From contig CAMDOA010000001.1 in the NCBI GenBank assembly GCA_945903305.1, positions 80,892 through 144,891 of the forward strand: a stretch of 64,000 nucleotides of DNA. The letters are read 5' to 3'. Of the stretch, positions 56,403 through 64,000 are shown piece by piece (position 1 is the first letter of the stretch; each line of letters starts with the position of its first letter). Source of the stretch: Chitinophaga pinensis (GTDB lineage Bacteria; Bacteroidota; Bacteroidia; Chitinophagales; UBA10324). The translations under genes and the position numbers were made by a program. The notes below the pieces were generated by a model, which worked only from the letters and a program-made list of their open reading frames with translations, had not been told where the DNA came from and ran no database searches.

Positions 56403-57806
56403 ATGACTCAATACGATATAGCAATTATAGGCAGCGGCCCCGGCGGATATGTAGCCGCAATCCGTTGCGCACAACTGGGTTTTAAAACTGCTTTGATTGA
56501 AAAGTACAATACACTTGGTGGAACCTGTTTGAATGTTGGATGCATTCCGAGTAAAGCGTTGCTCGATAGCACCGAACATTTTCACAATGCAAAAACAACT
56601 TTTCAAAAGCACGGCATTCAACTCGAAAATCTGAAAGTTGATTTCATAAAAATGATTAAGCGCAAGAATGAAGTGGTGAAACAAACATGCGATGGAGTTT
56701 CTTTTTTAATGAAGAAAAATAAAATTGATGTACTCACCGGCGTTGGAAGTTTTGTGGATTCAAAAACCATTTCCATTCAAAACGATAAAGGAGAGAAACT
56801 GGAAATTCAGGCGAAGCACATCATCATTGCCACAGGAAGCAAACCTGCATCGCTTCCGAATATTGGAATTGATAAAGAACGAATCATCTCATCCACTGAA
56901 GCACTCGCATTAAAAGAAATTCCGAAGGAAATGATTGTGATTGGCGGCGGAGTAATTGGTTGCGAAATGGCCTCGGTGTATGCGCGCATCGGAACAAAGG
57001 TTCGCATTGTTGAGTACTTGCCCAACCTGATTCCGACAATGGACAAAGACCTGAGCAAGGAATTAGAAAGAGTGATGCGTAAACTCGGAGTGGAAATGCA
57101 CCTAGGTTTTAAAGTGAAAGAAGTAATGCGCGTTGACAATGAAGTGATGGTAAGTGCTGAAGATGCAGAAGGAAAAACACACGACTGGTCAGCAGATTAT
57201 TGTTTGATGGCAGTTGGCAGAAAACCTTTCACCCAAAATTTAGGATTGGAAAAAGCAGGGTTGAAAACCGATGAGAAAGGAAGAATAACTGTGAATGAAA
57301 ATTTACAAACTTCAGTTGAAAATATTTTTGCAATTGGTGATGTGGTTCGTGGCGCCATGCTCGCACACAAGGCGGAAGAAGAAGGAGTTTTTGTTGCCGA
57401 ATTTTTAGCCGGACAAAAACCGCACATCAATTACAATCTGATTCCGGGAGTGGTTTATACCTGGCCCGAAGTTGCAGCAGTTGGAAACACCGAAGAAGAA
57501 TTAATAAAAAATAAAACTCCTTTCAAGAAAGGAAGTTTTCCGTTTCGTGCAAGTGGTCGCGCTCGTGCGAGTATGGATTTAGATGGGTTTATAAAAATTC
57601 TGGCGCATGCCGAGACCGATGAAATTCTTGGTGTGCACATGATTGGTCCGCGCATGGCTGATTTAATTATGGAAGCAGTTGTAGCAATGGAATATCGCGC
57701 AAGTGCTGAAGATATTTCGCGCATGAGTCATCCGCACCCGACTTTCAGTGAAGCATTTCGTGAAGCATGTTTAGCCGCAACTGAAAATCGCGCGTTGCAT
57801 ATTTAA
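56403..57806 (+). CDS. lpdA: Dihydrolipoyl dehydrogenase
   Basis: 'IAIIGSGPGGYVAAIRCAQLGFKTALIEKYNTLGGTCLNVGCIPSKALLDSTEHF', 'SHPHPTFSEAFREACL'. Confidence 0.97.
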   Translation: MTQYDIAIIGSGPGGYVAAIRCAQLGFKTALIEKYNTLGGTCLNVGCIPSKALLDSTEHFHNAKTTFQKHGIQLENLKVDFIKMIKRKNEVVKQTCDGVSFLMKKNKIDVLTGVGSFVDSKTISIQNDKGEKLEIQAKHIIIATGSKPASLPNIGIDKERIISSTEALALKEIPKEMIVIGGGVIGCEMASVYARIGTKVRIVEYLPNLIPTMDKDLSKELERVMRKLGVEMHLGFKVKEVMRVDNEVMVSAEDAEGKTHDWSADYCLMAVGRKPFTQNLGLEKAGLKTDEKGRITVNENLQTSVENIFAIGDVVRGAMLAHKAEEEGVFVAEFLAGQKPHINYNLIPGVVYTWPEVAAVGNTEEELIKNKTPFKKGSFPFRASGRARASMDLDGFIKILAHAETDEILGVHMIGPRMADLIMEAVVAMEYRASAEDISRMSHPHPTFSEAFREACLAATENRALHI

Positions 57807-58198
57807 TGGTCGAGCAATACTGCTTCATATAAAAGTGCACTGATTTTATCGCTGTCAATTTCATTAACGGAATAAAATGTTTTCCAGAAAACCTGCTTGC
57901 GTGTTCCTTTCTCTAAGTATCCTTCGTCAGATAATAAATATCCTTTTGAAAAACCGAGTTGAACTCCTTCCCTGGTTTTTCCCCACGGAATGGAGCCCGG
58001 CCATAGAAAACAGATGTTTCCTTTTCGTTTATAAAACGGTGCGTTGTACGAAAGTTTTTCTTCCACATCAGGAATGCATCTGAAAATTATTTTTCGCAAT
58101 GCCTCCACAATTTTTAATTCATGTTCAGGTATTGATTCCAGGCATTCTTCTAACGAAGAAAATTTTATGGGTTGAAAAATAATTTTCTTTTTTGGCAT
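57803..58198 (-). CDS. DUF1801 domain-containing protein
   Basis: 'IVEALRKIIFRCIPDVEEKLSYNAPFYKRKGNICFLWPGS'; stop overlaps lpdA stop. Confidence 0.8.
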   Translation of the reverse strand: MPKKKIIFQPIKFSSLEECLESIPEHELKIVEALRKIIFRCIPDVEEKLSYNAPFYKRKGNICFLWPGSIPWGKTREGVQLGFSKGYLLSDEGYLEKGTRKQVFWKTFYSVNEIDSDKISALLYEAVLLDH

Positions 58199-58215
58199 TC
58201 AGAAATCGTAAAAAA

Positions 58216-60309
58216 TTAATTGTTCAGCATCTTCCCAATTTCTTCTGCAACAATCTCCGCATTCGGCAACATTGCTTTTTCCAAACCAATGTTTAATGCA
58301 ACAGCGGGCAATGATTTTGCGCCGATAGTTTTTACAGGTGCATCGAGTGATGGAAAACAGAGTTCAGAAATTTTTCCGGCAAGCGATTGCGCAAAAGAAT
58401 TCTGCACAGGTTCTTCTGTGAGCACAATACATTTTCCGTGCTTGCGAACAGAGGCAAGAACCATTTCTTCATCCAGCGGATTGAGTGTTCGCAAATCAAC
58501 AATCTCCACGGAGCCGGGAAAATTTTTGCTTGCATTCTTCGACCAATAAACTCCCATTCCGTAAGTGATAATGGTGAGTGTATTTCCGTTTGCTAATTCT
58601 TCTTCACTAGATTGTTGAACAATATTTGCTTTACCTAAAGGAAGAATATAATCTTCAGCAGGCTCAATGGTTTTTGCTTCATCGGTTCCAGGAACTTTAC
58701 TCCAGTACAATCCCTTGTGTTCAAACATCACCACCGGATTCGGGTCGAGGAATGCAGCTTTCAATAATCCCTTCATGTCAGCCGCATTGCTCGGATAACA
58801 AACTTTTATTCCACGCACTGCTAGAATACTTGATTCAATACAACCGCTGTGATATGGACCACCACCACCATAGGCACCAATAGGAATTCGTATAACCGCG
58901 TTCACCGGAAATTTTCCCATGGTGAGATAACAACTTTTTGAAAGTTCAGTCACCAATTGATTCACTCCTGACCATATATAATCTGCAAATTGAATTTCAA
59001 CCATCGCCTTCACTCCCACTGCACTCAATCCTGCTGTGCTTCCAACAATGTATGCTTCCTGAATGGCTGTGTTGAATACTCTGTCGTCGCCATACTTTTC
59101 GGCAAGTGTTGCAGCTTCACGAAACACGCCGCCCAATCTTCTTCCAACATCTTGTCCAAAAAAAATGGCGTCAGGATTTGCTTTTAATATTTCATCCACT
59201 GCATGCAGTGCAGAATCAACCATCACTACCTTTTCCCGTCCTTCGGGTGCACGGTCACCTGATTCTTCTTTAACCGGAGTTTCGGCAAACTCATGCAACA
59301 TCACACTTTCAGGTTCAGGGTCGGGTGAGGCAACAGCTCGTTCAAAATCTTTATAAATTTTTTCTTTCGCTTGCTCCTCTATTTCGTTCAACTTGCTCTC
59401 ACTGATTTTTAATTTCATCACCAGCATGTTTCGCAACTTCGGAAACGGATCATTGAGCTCGTGCTTGTGCAAATCTTCTTCTGAGCGATACCATTCCTTT
59501 CTCACGCCAGAAGTATGATGTCCGAGAAGCGGAACTTTTGCATGAATCAAAATCGGTTTTCGCTGAGCGCGCACAAATTCTATTGCCTCTTGAATGCAAT
59601 CCCATGACTGCACAAAATCACTTCCATCCACACGCACTCGTTTCATGCCTTTGAAACCGGCAGCATATTCATAAGCATCCATGCACCTTGTTTCATCAGC
59701 CGATGCACTGATTCCCCAATCATTATCCTGCACTAAATAAATTATCGGTAATTGCTTGAGCACCGCAAACTGAAATGCCTCGCTCACTTCGCCTTCGGTT
59801 ACACTGCCATCGCCGAGTGAACACAACACAACGGGATATTCATTTGCTTTAGAAAGCTTTTGCTTTTCTAAATACTGAACTCCCTGCGCCATACCTGTAG
59901 CAGGAATTGCCTGCATTCCTGTCGCACTGCTTTGATGCGGAATCACAGGCCGGTCTTTTCTGCGTGATGAAGGATGCGAGTAATAACTTCTTCCTCCCGA
60001 AAACGGGTCATCCCTTTTTGCAAGCAACTGCAACATTAGTTCATACGGCGTCCAACTCATGCCAAGCAACATGCTTTCATCACGATAATAGGGTGAAGCA
60101 AAATCATACGGTTTTAATTGCAACCCCACAGCAAGTTGAATGGCTTCATGCCCGCGTGAAGTGCTGTGAACATACTTTGTGATTGCGCGATTTTCTTCAT
60201 ACACAATTGCCATATACTTCGCGCAACACATCAGCTCAAATGCTTTGAGGTAAGGTGCCTCTGTGTTTGTGTTGGTAGATTGAATTTTTGTTTGCGCGGC
60301 TTGCATCAT
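58216..60309 (-). CDS. 2-oxoacid dehydrogenase E1, fused alpha and beta subunits
   Basis: E1-alpha 'GDGSVTEGEVSEAFQFAVLKQLPIIYLVQDNDWGIS' followed by E1-beta 'FGQDVGRRLGGVFREAATLAEKYGDDRVFNTAIQEAYIVG...VEIQFADYIWSGVNQLVTELSKSCYLT'. Confidence 0.93.
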   Translation of the reverse strand: MMQAAQTKIQSTNTNTEAPYLKAFELMCCAKYMAIVYEENRAITKYVHSTSRGHEAIQLAVGLQLKPYDFASPYYRDESMLLGMSWTPYELMLQLLAKRDDPFSGGRSYYSHPSSRRKDRPVIPHQSSATGMQAIPATGMAQGVQYLEKQKLSKANEYPVVLCSLGDGSVTEGEVSEAFQFAVLKQLPIIYLVQDNDWGISASADETRCMDAYEYAAGFKGMKRVRVDGSDFVQSWDCIQEAIEFVRAQRKPILIHAKVPLLGHHTSGVRKEWYRSEEDLHKHELNDPFPKLRNMLVMKLKISESKLNEIEEQAKEKIYKDFERAVASPDPEPESVMLHEFAETPVKEESGDRAPEGREKVVMVDSALHAVDEILKANPDAIFFGQDVGRRLGGVFREAATLAEKYGDDRVFNTAIQEAYIVGSTAGLSAVGVKAMVEIQFADYIWSGVNQLVTELSKSCYLTMGKFPVNAVIRIPIGAYGGGGPYHSGCIESSILAVRGIKVCYPSNAADMKGLLKAAFLDPNPVVMFEHKGLYWSKVPGTDEAKTIEPAEDYILPLGKANIVQQSSEEELANGNTLTIITYGMGVYWSKNASKNFPGSVEIVDLRTLNPLDEEMVLASVRKHGKCIVLTEEPVQNSFAQSLAGKISELCFPSLDAPVKTIGAKSLPAVALNIGLEKAMLPNAEIVAEEIGKMLNN

Positions 60310-60388
60310 TGATTTTTATCGGAGGCGAAAAGTAATTTCATTTCTCAAATGTTCGATAGTCAAACTCGAATTTAAGCAAAGGGAATTT

Positions 60389-61000
60389 TCATTTTATTTC
60401 AAACTCCAGCAAACTATCGTTACCAATGAATGCTTCAATTTTATCGCCGATGTTTACTTGTCCTACACCGAATGGGGTTCCGGTGAAAAATAAATCGCCT
60501 TTTTGAAGAGTGAAGAATTGTGAGATGTAGGAAATTATTTTTTCGAAAGGAAAAATCAAATCCTTGGTATTACCGTTTTGTTTCAAAGTTTTATTCTGAT
60601 ACATACAGAATTGAATGGCGCTGAGTTTTTTTATTTCACTCACCGGCATCCATTTTCCAATCACAGCTGAGTGGTCAAATGCTTTTGAAATTTCCCACGG
60701 TAATCCTTTTGCTTTTTGTTTGGTTTGCAAATCACGCGCAGTAAAATCAATACCGACTGTCACTGAATCAATATATTTTTTTGCGAAACTCTCCGGAACA
60801 TTTTTTCCGTTTTTGCCAATCTTCAACACAATTTCTGTTTCGTAGTGCAGGTCTTTTGTGAAATCAGGAAAATAAAATGGTTTATTGTTTTGCAGCAGTG
60901 CAGTTTGCGGCTTCATAAAAATCACAGGCGCATCAGGCACTTCGTTGTTTAGTTCCTTTGCATGCTCAGCATAATTCCGTCCGATACAAAAAATTTTCAT
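60389..61000 (-). CDS. Fumarylacetoacetate hydrolase family protein
   Basis: 'IFCIGRNYAEHAKELNNEVPDAPVIFMKPQTALL', 'YETEIVLKIGKNGKNV', 'GDLFFTGTPFGVGQVNIGDKIEA'. Start MKIFCIGRNY at 61000. Confidence 0.93.
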   Translation of the reverse strand: MKIFCIGRNYAEHAKELNNEVPDAPVIFMKPQTALLQNNKPFYFPDFTKDLHYETEIVLKIGKNGKNVPESFAKKYIDSVTVGIDFTARDLQTKQKAKGLPWEISKAFDHSAVIGKWMPVSEIKKLSAIQFCMYQNKTLKQNGNTKDLIFPFEKIISYISQFFTLQKGDLFFTGTPFGVGQVNIGDKIEAFIGNDSLLEFEIK

Positions 61001-61071
61001 TTCCTCTTTATTTTTTAACGAGCTAAAAATAATCAAGTAAGTAAAGTGGCAAAAAAAACAGAAAATTAGTT

Positions 61072-61632
61072 CTAGGTATTATAAATATTCATTGAGCGTT
61101 CAAGACCGATACTGATAATGCTTTTTATTGCCTCAGCAGATTCCTTTATCCGATCTGCAAGAATTTTTTTTTCGTCTGCATTCCATTCTCCTAAAACATA
61201 ATTCACCTGTGAACCTTTCCTGAATTCGCTTCCAATTCCAAATCGCAATCTCGGATATATTGTTGTGTTTAAATTTTGCTGAACACTTGTTAAACCATTG
61301 TGACCGCCATCGCTTCCTTTGCTGCGCAATCTTGTTTGTCCGAATGGAATGGCTAAATCATCCAACACAACAATTATTCGCTCCGCAGGAATATCCAATT
61401 CATTCATCCAGTAACGGATTGATTTTCCGCTTTCATTCATATAAGTCGTTGGCTTTATAACATGGATTGATTTTCCTTTCCATTTATAGGAAGCATGAAA
61501 TGCCAACCGCTCTAAAATAAAAGAAGCACCTGCTTCTTCAGCAAGTGCTTCTGCGATTTTAAATCCGATGTTGTGCCTGGTGTTGGTGTATTCGTCACCA
61601 ATATTTCCAAGACCTGCGATCAGGTATTTCAC
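61072..61632 (-). CDS. pth: Aminoacyl-tRNA (peptidyl-tRNA) hydrolase
   Basis: 'YLIAGLGNIGDEYTNTRHNIGFKIAEALA', 'VIKPTTYMNESGKSIRYWM', 'RLRSKGSDGGHNGLTSVQQNLNTTIYPRLRFGIG'. Confidence 0.96.
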   Translation of the reverse strand: MKYLIAGLGNIGDEYTNTRHNIGFKIAEALAEEAGASFILERLAFHASYKWKGKSIHVIKPTTYMNESGKSIRYWMNELDIPAERIIVVLDDLAIPFGQTRLRSKGSDGGHNGLTSVQQNLNTTIYPRLRFGIGSEFRKGSQVNYVLGEWNADEKKILADRIKESAEAIKSIISIGLERSMNIYNT

Positions 61633-61639
61633 TTAAATA

Positions 61640-62296
61640 TTATTTCTTTTTTGCAGCTGGTTTAGCAGCGGCAGCGGCCGGAGCAGCAGCGCCAGCAGCA
61701 GGTGCAGCAGCAGCTGCAGCAACAGGTGCAGCAGCAGTTGGAGTTTCTTCTTTAATTGCACGAGGAATTAAAACAGAAACAACAGGAAATTGTGGTGGAT
61801 TTAAAATTTCCATTCCATCTAATTTCAAATCAATCACGCGAATTGATTTTCCCAATTCAATATTTTCAATATCAATTTGAATTCTTTCAACTAATTTTTC
61901 AGGAGTGGTTTTTACTCTCAGTTTTTTAATTCGTTGAGTAATTTTTCCTCCGTCCTTTGCTCCTTTCGGAGTTCCATTTAATTGCAACGGAATTTCAACA
62001 ATCAATTTTTTACCCGGAACCAATTCCAGAAAATCAATGTGAACGAGTTCATCTGTTACCGGATGAAACTGCAATTCCTGTATCACACAATTCACTTCTT
62101 TATCTCCCAACTTAATGGTTGCAGTTTTAAAATCAGGTGTGTAAACCAGGTGCTTGAATGATTTTACCGGGGCAGAGAAACTGAAATTTTCAACACCATT
62201 GATATTGCACGGAACTTCTTCGTTCTTGCGTAAATCGTTTGATAATTTTTTTCCTGAATTTGCGCGAAGTGTTCCTTCGATAACTATTGATTTCAT
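61640..62296 (-). CDS. rplY: 50S ribosomal protein L25/general stress protein Ctc with Ala/Pro-rich tail
   Basis: 'KSIVIEGTLRANSGKKLSNDLRKNEEVPCNING', 'VHIDFLELVPGKKLIVEIPLQLNGTPKG'; C-term 'AAAPVAAAAAAPAAGAAAPAAAAAKPAAKKK'. Confidence 0.93.
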   Translation of the reverse strand: MKSIVIEGTLRANSGKKLSNDLRKNEEVPCNINGVENFSFSAPVKSFKHLVYTPDFKTATIKLGDKEVNCVIQELQFHPVTDELVHIDFLELVPGKKLIVEIPLQLNGTPKGAKDGGKITQRIKKLRVKTTPEKLVERIQIDIENIELGKSIRVIDLKLDGMEILNPPQFPVVSVLIPRAIKEETPTAAAPVAAAAAAPAAGAAAPAAAAAKPAAKKK

Positions 62297-62312
62297 TGTT
62301 AATTGAATTTAC

Positions 62313-63257
62313 TTAGTTGATGAATAATGAACTGATTGATTTATGCTCATGCATGTTCCGGATTGCCGAAGCAAATAGCGGGGCTACTGAAAGCACTTTT
62401 ATTTTTGGTGATAACTTACGAAGCGGTATGGTATTGCAAACCACCAACTCAGTGAGTTTTGAATTATCTATTTTTTCTATTGCATTTCCTGAAAGTACCG
62501 GATGAGTGCACATAGCACGAACACTCTTTGCTCCTTTATCAATTAATAAAGCAGCAGCATTACAAAGTGTGGTTGCAGTATCAATAATATCATCAACCAA
62601 AATCACATTTCTTCCTTTCACATCACCAATCAAAGTCATTCCGGCAATTTCTCCCGGACGCTTGCGGTGCTTATCCACTATCACCATTTCTTTTTCAAAA
62701 TGCTGAGCAAGAATTCGTGCACGATTGGTACTTCCAACATCAGGAGAAGCGAAAGTCATGTCTTCTAATGCTAATTCTTTTAAATAAGGAATGAAGATGG
62801 TGTTGCTTTCCAAATGGTCAACCGGAATATCAAAAAATCCTTGAATCTGAGGAGCGTGTAAATCCATGGTCATTACTCTATCCGCACCGGCAGCAGTTAA
62901 TAAATTTGCAACCATTTTACTTGCAATAGAAACACGCGGTTTATCTTTTCTGTCCTGACGGGCGTAACCAAAATAAGGAATAACAGCAGTAATATATTCT
63001 GCTGAGGCCCTGCGGGCAGAATCCATTGTAAGCAACAATTCCATTAAATTATCTGCTGGAGCAAAAGTACTTTGAACAACAAAAACATAATCGCCACGAA
63101 TACTTTCATTTATAACCGGTTGCATTTCCCCATCATTGAATCGATACAATTTAGCCTGACCTAAATCAACACCATATTCCAATGCAATTTCTTTTGCAAG
63201 GTATTCCGATGCTGTACCGGCGAAAATTTTAACTTTTGATTCGATTTCAGATGACAT
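62313..63257 (-). CDS. prs: Ribose-phosphate pyrophosphokinase
   Basis: 'YRFNDGEMQPVINESIRGDYVFVVQSTFAPADNLMELLL', 'VIPYFGYARQDRKDKPRVSI', 'VILVDDIIDTATTLCNAA'. Confidence 0.97.
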   Translation of the reverse strand: MSSEIESKVKIFAGTASEYLAKEIALEYGVDLGQAKLYRFNDGEMQPVINESIRGDYVFVVQSTFAPADNLMELLLTMDSARRASAEYITAVIPYFGYARQDRKDKPRVSIASKMVANLLTAAGADRVMTMDLHAPQIQGFFDIPVDHLESNTIFIPYLKELALEDMTFASPDVGSTNRARILAQHFEKEMVIVDKHRKRPGEIAGMTLIGDVKGRNVILVDDIIDTATTLCNAAALLIDKGAKSVRAMCTHPVLSGNAIEKIDNSKLTELVVCNTIPLRKLSPKIKVLSVAPLFASAIRNMHEHKSISSLFIN

Positions 63258-63312
63258 TAGCAGCCAAAAAATTGGGGTGGCAAATATAGAAGAAACTGTT
63301 GCTTTAGCAACT

Positions 63313-63350
63313 TCATAAAAAAAATAAAGCCCCCGATGAAATCAGGGGCT
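63313..63350 (-). terminator. Intrinsic terminator downstream of tRNA-Gln
   Basis: Minus strand AGCCCC-tgatttcatcgg-GGGGCT then TTATTTTTTTT. Confidence 0.75.
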
Positions 63351-63356
63351 AAAATG

Positions 63357-63429
63357 TTGACCGACTAGGTTTCGAACCTAGACTCTTCTGAACCAAAATC
63401 AGACGTGTTGCCAGTTACACCATCGGTCA
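63357..63429 (-). tRNA. tRNA-Gln (anticodon TTG)
   Basis: Reverse complement TGACCGATGGTGTAACTGGCAACACGTCTGATTTTGGTTCAGAAGAGTCTAGGTTCGAAACCTAGTCGGTCAA folds as cloverleaf; loop TTTTGGT gives TTG anticodon; CCA not encoded. Confidence 0.93.
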
Positions 63430-63596
63430 ATAAGGGCGCAAATGTATAAACTCATTTTCTTTATGCAATAGCCCTGACCAAAATGAAAATTATAATTTCA
63501 GAAAATCACTTAATAATATTTAGGAAAGAAATTCCAATCACCTCTTTCTCATGAAACTTTGATTGTTATTTTTGTTGCGAAAAGAAAATAATAAAA

Positions 63597-63689
63597 ATGA
63601 AAAAAGCACTTTGGGTTTTTGCAGCCATTCTTGGTTTCATCATCATCATGACCATCACTTTTCAACAGTTAGACTACAACGGTAGTTAG
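63597..63689 (+). CDS. Putative 30-aa single-TM micropeptide
   Basis: ATG-initiated MKKALWVFAAILGFIIIMTITFQQLDYNGS*; not in the ORF track (below its length cutoff). Confidence 0.35.
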   Translation: MKKALWVFAAILGFIIIMTITFQQLDYNGS

Positions 63690-63727
63690 TCAATAATTAT
63701 ATTTTCAGAAATCACCGCTATCATTTA

Positions 63728-64000
63728 ATGCGCACTATTGTGGCGATTGGCGGGGGCAGCATGATTGAAGGCGCCACCCTGTCAATTGATGAGCATATTG
63801 TTAAAATAACAGGGAAGAAAAATCCGCGTGCGTTATTTATTCCAACTGCATCGAGTGATGATCCTTTGTATTGGGAAAACTTTCAGAAAGTTTATGGCGA
63901 TAAATTGGGTTGCAGGCCGGAAGTTTTATTTCTGTTGAAACGGAAAGTTTCGAAAAAAGAAATTCATGAAAAGATTGTAAGAGCCGACATTATATATGTA
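63728..64000 (+). CDS. Type 1 glutamine amidotransferase-like/peptidase E family protein, truncated by window edge
   Basis: MRTIVAIGGGSMIEGATLSIDEHIVKITGKKNPRALFIPTASSDDPLYWENFQKVYGDKLGCRPEVLFLLKRKVSKKEIHEKIVRADIIYV. Confidence 0.75.
   Translation, partial: MRTIVAIGGGSMIEGATLSIDEHIVKITGKKNPRALFIPTASSDDPLYWENFQKVYGDKLGCRPEVLFLLKRKVSKKEIHEKIVRADIIYV

Noticed and set aside
57803-60309. Toxin-antitoxin or defence module
   Set aside because: Genes are a DUF1801 protein and a metabolic E1 fusion. No TA or nuclease signatures were seen anywhere in the window.
61649-61745. GCAGCAGC-rich tract as a non-coding repeat
   Set aside because: It is the in-frame Ala/Pro-rich C-terminal tail of L25, a common low-complexity extension in Bacteroidota L25 proteins.

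Overview
Chromosomal segment of a Bacteroidota genome. The lineage call rests on T9SS C-terminal sorting domains, TAnnTTTG-type promoter boxes, DUF4270, a split ATP synthase operon lacking atpD/atpC, and the Bacteroidota form of IspG. Most of the window is housekeeping: atpBEFHAG, sucA, sucD-fabG-sucB-lpdA, an E1 alpha/beta fusion, sodA, tadA, glmS/DUF4270/GT5/panC/panD, rfaE2, gpsA, ispG, a Mla-type ABC pair, pth/rplY/prs and tRNA-Gln. The left ~22 kb is more accessory. It has T9SS-secreted proteins, a duplicated and partly decayed Ycf48/BNR-like T9SS gene cassette, and a probable HmuY-TonB receptor-HmuY heme-type uptake locus. I found no CRISPR array, prophage, transposase, or recognisable defence system. 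The signals that ordinary annotation does not explain are: (i) a degenerate, strictly spaced 20-22 bp periodic non-coding array at about 3772-4080; (ii) a repeated structured leader (hairpin + promoter + 'M(L)KxWxTxKxG' start) around the BNR paralogs; (iii) intergenic-type repeat/palindrome sequences apparently carried in frame in the linkers of 2-oxoglutarate dehydrogenase E1 and E2; (iv) a perfect terminator-like hairpin inside the ATP synthase operon; and (v) a ~107 bp MITE-like palindrome that supplies a stop codon. All product names come from reading translations by eye. No database searches were run.
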